Below are positions 22,411 through 24,228 of a DNA stretch of 24,228 nucleotides, in pieces. The stretch comes from DATFVJ01 sp035517695. Lineage in GTDB: Bacteria > Actinomycetota > Actinomycetes > Streptosporangiales > Streptosporangiaceae. A program made the position numbers and the translations under genes. The DNA lies in contig DATIYI010000047.1 in the NCBI GenBank assembly GCA_035517695.1, forward strand, positions 1-24,228, written 5' to 3'. Every line of letters begins with the position of its first letter. The stretch's first letter is position 1. The notes beneath the pieces were generated by a model. The model saw only the letters and a program-made list of their open reading frames with translations. It was not told the origin of the DNA and ran no database searches.

Positions 22411-22646
22411 GGGCGGCCGACGTTGTGTTCCCACCGCTGTCACAGGACCAGCCCGACGCCGAAGGCGTGCTGGCCACGTGGTTCGTGGCCGACGGTGACC
22501 AGGTAGCAAAGGGCCAGCTCCTCGGCGAAGTGATGGTTGAGAAGGTGTCGGGTGAGGTGCACGCGCCGGCCAGCGGCCACGTCCGGCTGCTTGTCGCCGA
22601 GGAGCAGACCGCGCGCCAGGGAGAGGTGATCGCCCTGGTGGAGTGA
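22407..22646 (+). CDS. Free-standing lipoyl-domain carrier protein
   Basis: The 79-residue protein is a single lipoyl (biotinyl/lipoyl attachment) domain: ADVVFPPLSQDQPDAEGVLA, WFVADGDQVAKGQLLGEV, then VMVEKVSGEVHAPASGHV and GEVIALVE. Lys46 in VEKVSGEV is at the beta-turn position normally modified (usually DKA), and GDxVxKGxxL is conserved. There is no peripheral-subunit binding domain and no acyltransferase domain, which a normal E2 would have. The GTG start overlaps the E1 beta stop (GTGA). I infer it is the lipoylated partner of E1 and the substrate of the ligase encoded at 19442. Biotin attachment is less likely because there is no AMKM motif. Confidence 0.9.
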   Translation: MRAADVVFPPLSQDQPDAEGVLATWFVADGDQVAKGQLLGEVMVEKVSGEVHAPASGHVRLLVAEEQTARQGEVIALVE

Positions 22647-22728
22647 CAGGGCTCCGCGAAGGCGCACCTCGCCTCGGCATCCTCCCGGCAGGCAAATCGA
22701 CCGCTGCTGCGCCCTTGGCAGGCGCCGG
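22647..22728. other. 82-bp gap between convergent genes
   Basis: The lipoyl-domain gene and the capA-like gene converge here. A small GGCG-CACCT-CGCC stem is possible near 22662, but I see no convincing terminator. No E2 or E3 gene follows the operon. Confidence 0.3.
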
Positions 22729-23859
22729 TCAGTGCGGGGCGCCGGCGGCGCTGGGGTGCAGGTTGAACGTGCCGCCGGGCTGATGTTCGATCCGGGACCC
22801 GAAAGGGTGGCTGATCCGTTCGAGCACCATCGCCAGCCACTCGCTGTCCGTGGCGTTGGCGCGGTGCAGCCGCATCTTCCTGGCCTGCATGGGCACCATC
22901 TGCAGGGCCGCGAGCGCGCCGGTGTCCGGCGCGAGGGACGCGAAGTACAGCAGGCGCAAGTCGTCGCGGTAGTTGTCGTGGCCGCTGATGCCTTCGTAGT
23001 CGTCGATGCAGTCGCCGCAGCCATAGAGGACGAGCTTGCTCTGGTATACCTCGATCGGGCGGGGGTGGTGGGAGGAGTGGCCGTGGATCACGTCGATACC
23101 GCCGTCGATCAGCCGGTGGGCGAACCGGACCTGGTCACGGTCTATTCGGTAGCCCCAGTTGGATCCCCAGTGGATGGACATAACGACGACGTCACCGGCC
23201 TGCTTGACGGCCCGCACCCGGGCGATGACGTCGTCGGCGGTAGCGTCGGACAGGTTGGGCAGGAAGTTCACGCCTGGCCGCGCGGCGGTCGCGGCCCAGC
23301 CCGGCGGGATTCCGCTGGACGCCGCCCCGTACGAGAAGACCACTGCGCGGCTGCCCCCAGGTACCGGGACGGCAACGGGCTGCCGCGCCTCGGCCGCGTC
23401 ACGTCCGGCTCCCACCGCCTGCACGCCGGCGCGGGCCAGCGCGTCGAGGGTGTCTTGGAGCCCGGTGCGGCCAAGGTCGAGCACATGGTTGTTGGCCAGC
23501 GCGCACACGTCCGGCCGGGCCACCGTCACACAGGGCAGGTTCTCCGGGCTCATCCGGTAGTGCACGGGTTTGCCTGGCGCGAATTCAGCGCTGCGGGTGA
23601 TGCTGGTCTCCAGGTTGATCACCCGGGCAGCTGGTGCCGCATCGTCGAGTACGTCCAGGGCATCCCCCCAGGGCCAGGAGAAGCCGGCCGGCCGCGGGAT
23701 CGGGCCATTGGCACGTTCGGCCAGGCGGACGTAGGCCCGCGCGTCATCGGCGTAGCTTTCCCGCAGGTGCGGGTCGCCGGGGCACGGCAGTACCTGGTCG
23801 ATGCCGCGGCCCGTCATCACGTCGCCGCAAAGGAACAGAGTTATCAGCCCGTCGGCCAT
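22729..23859 (-). CDS. CapA/PgsA family metallophosphatase-like protein
   Basis: The 376-residue protein has the hallmarks of the CapA (PgsA) family, a calcineurin-like metallophosphatase fold: LFLCGDVMTGRGID at the start, ARVINLETSIT, ALANNHVLDLGRTGLQDTL, MSIHWGSNWGYR, and VIHGHSSHHPRPIEVYQ with LVLYGCGDCIDDYEGI. These supply the Asp, Asn and His metal ligands. Some relatives take part in poly-gamma-glutamate capsule synthesis; stand-alone actinobacterial ones without a membrane anchor, like this one, have unknown substrates. No signal peptide or transmembrane segment is evident. It lies 41 bp downstream of the small coiled-coil gene on the same strand, probably in one transcript. The ATG has no strong ribosome binding site. 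Confidence 0.9.
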   Translation of the reverse strand: MADGLITLFLCGDVMTGRGIDQVLPCPGDPHLRESYADDARAYVRLAERANGPIPRPAGFSWPWGDALDVLDDAAPAARVINLETSITRSAEFAPGKPVHYRMSPENLPCVTVARPDVCALANNHVLDLGRTGLQDTLDALARAGVQAVGAGRDAAEARQPVAVPVPGGSRAVVFSYGAASSGIPPGWAATAARPGVNFLPNLSDATADDVIARVRAVKQAGDVVVMSIHWGSNWGYRIDRDQVRFAHRLIDGGIDVIHGHSSHHPRPIEVYQSKLVLYGCGDCIDDYEGISGHDNYRDDLRLLYFASLAPDTGALAALQMVPMQARKMRLHRANATDSEWLAMVLERISHPFGSRIEHQPGGTFNLHPSAAGAPH

Positions 23860-23900
23860 GTCGTCGTCCCGCTCTGGTGTATAACGGCCCGCATCAGCCG

Positions 23901-24158
23901 TTAGGTATCTGGGCGGCCCGCACCCGGCTGCGGGTGTGGCGGTCGCGGCTCGGCCACAAGCAGCAAGTCAAAGGCTTGCCGGGCGGCCTCGGCGGCGCGT
24001 TTTGCTCCGGGTTCGGCGGTGGGAAAATCCTCCAGGCCGTGTGCCATGAGCCGGAGCGCGTCGGCGAGCGCTGTCACACGGCCCTCAAGCACGTGCACGC
24101 GCTCCTCGAGCGCGGCCACCGGCGGCTGCTGCTGGCCCTGACCGATGTACTTGGTCAA
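23901..24158 (-). CDS. Small coiled-coil protein of unknown function
   Basis: This is a TTG-initiated protein of 85 residues; the codon at 24158 is chosen because GGAGG lies eight bases upstream. A GTG at 24167 is in frame, but the ribosome binding site touches it. The protein has a Gln-rich start, then a heptad-like helix AALEERVHVLEGRVTALADAL (about residues 15-35). An acidic and then Ala-rich helical part follows (GLEDFPTAEPGAKRAAEAAR and AFDLLLVAEPR), with a Pro-rich tail. No membrane segment or catalytic motif is seen and I do not recognise the family. It precedes the CapA-like gene in the same direction. Confidence 0.6.
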   Translation of the reverse strand: MTKYIGQGQQQPPVAALEERVHVLEGRVTALADALRLMAHGLEDFPTAEPGAKRAAEAARQAFDLLLVAEPRPPHPQPGAGRPDT

Positions 24159-24228
24159 CGGGTGCACCTCCCTCCGCGGATCACCTCAGTTTGATCACGA
24201 AGGTCCGTTGCTTCATCACTTTCACCAC

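Noticed and set aside
22732..23904. Forward open frame opposite the CapA-like gene
   Set aside because: The reverse-strand product carries all the metallophosphatase motifs. The forward frame is a composition artefact.
24193..24207. Half DosR-like sequence on the reverse strand near the right edge (CGGACCTTCGTGATC)
   Set aside because: The second half-site is not conserved, and the promoter region is cut by the window end.

Overview
The window is very GC-rich, with strong G/C bias at third codon positions, GTG and TTG starts as well as ATG, and families typical of Actinomycetota: the start of a deazaflavin (F420)-dependent LLM oxidoreductase, DUF1918, a DUF7455-type zinc-ribbon protein, a FadD15-like acyl-CoA ligase, and IS66 remnants. 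It looks like chromosomal sequence of a filamentous or soil actinobacterium. The exact genus cannot be read from the sequence.

Layout. 1-84 (-): 5' end of an F420-dependent oxidoreductase. 85-788: intergenic, ending in a 19-bp AT-rich direct repeat in front of an M20 amidohydrolase (789-2045). 2046-3368: gene-poor, with a (CCAGT)n microsatellite and a broken gene fragment. 3369-4355 (-): YihY/BrkB membrane protein. 4356-5419: gene debris, including a dead integrase-type transposase. 5420-8755 (+): phosphoribosyltransferase-hydrolase fusion, a frameshifted DUF7455 gene, DUF1918, and a CBS-CBS-BON protein. 8872-9231 (-): heavily damaged IS66 transposase abutting the 3' end of dnaJ (9221-10402, -). 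10528-14152 (-): signalling cluster of a response regulator, a phytochrome-type histidine kinase, a triple-PAS protein (these three overlap) and a second response regulator. 14539-17643 (-): long-chain acyl-CoA ligase and a membrane-anchored HtrA-like protease. 17834-18452 (+): remnant of an M50 site-2 protease with CBS domains. 18685-19125 (+): Hsp20. 19442-22646 (+): lipoate-protein ligase-like protein, E1 alpha, E1 beta and a free-standing lipoyl-domain protein. 22729-24158 (-): CapA-type metallophosphatase and a small coiled-coil protein.

Functional reading. Several genes have counterparts in the DosR (DevR) dormancy/hypoxia regulon of mycobacteria: the PRTase-hydrolase fusion (Rv0571c-like), CBS-domain protein, Hsp20 (HspX-like family) and M50-CBS protease (Rv2625c-like). 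Two intergenic sites match the DosR consensus GGGACTTNNGNCCCT. One is perfect (19359-19373, in front of the lipoate ligase/E1/lipoyl operon). One has two mismatches (18601-18615, in front of hsp20). The most interesting inference is that a compact 2-oxoacid (or acetoin) dehydrogenase-like module, with its own lipoate ligase and a separate lipoyl carrier but no E2 or E3 in view, may be under DosR-type redox/hypoxia control. No DosR-type (REC-HTH) regulator is encoded here; both response regulators lack a DNA-binding domain.

At least four loci are visibly decayed (two transposases, DUF7455, M50-CBS), so the island appears to have been rearranged. Some single-base frameshifts could instead be assembly errors.
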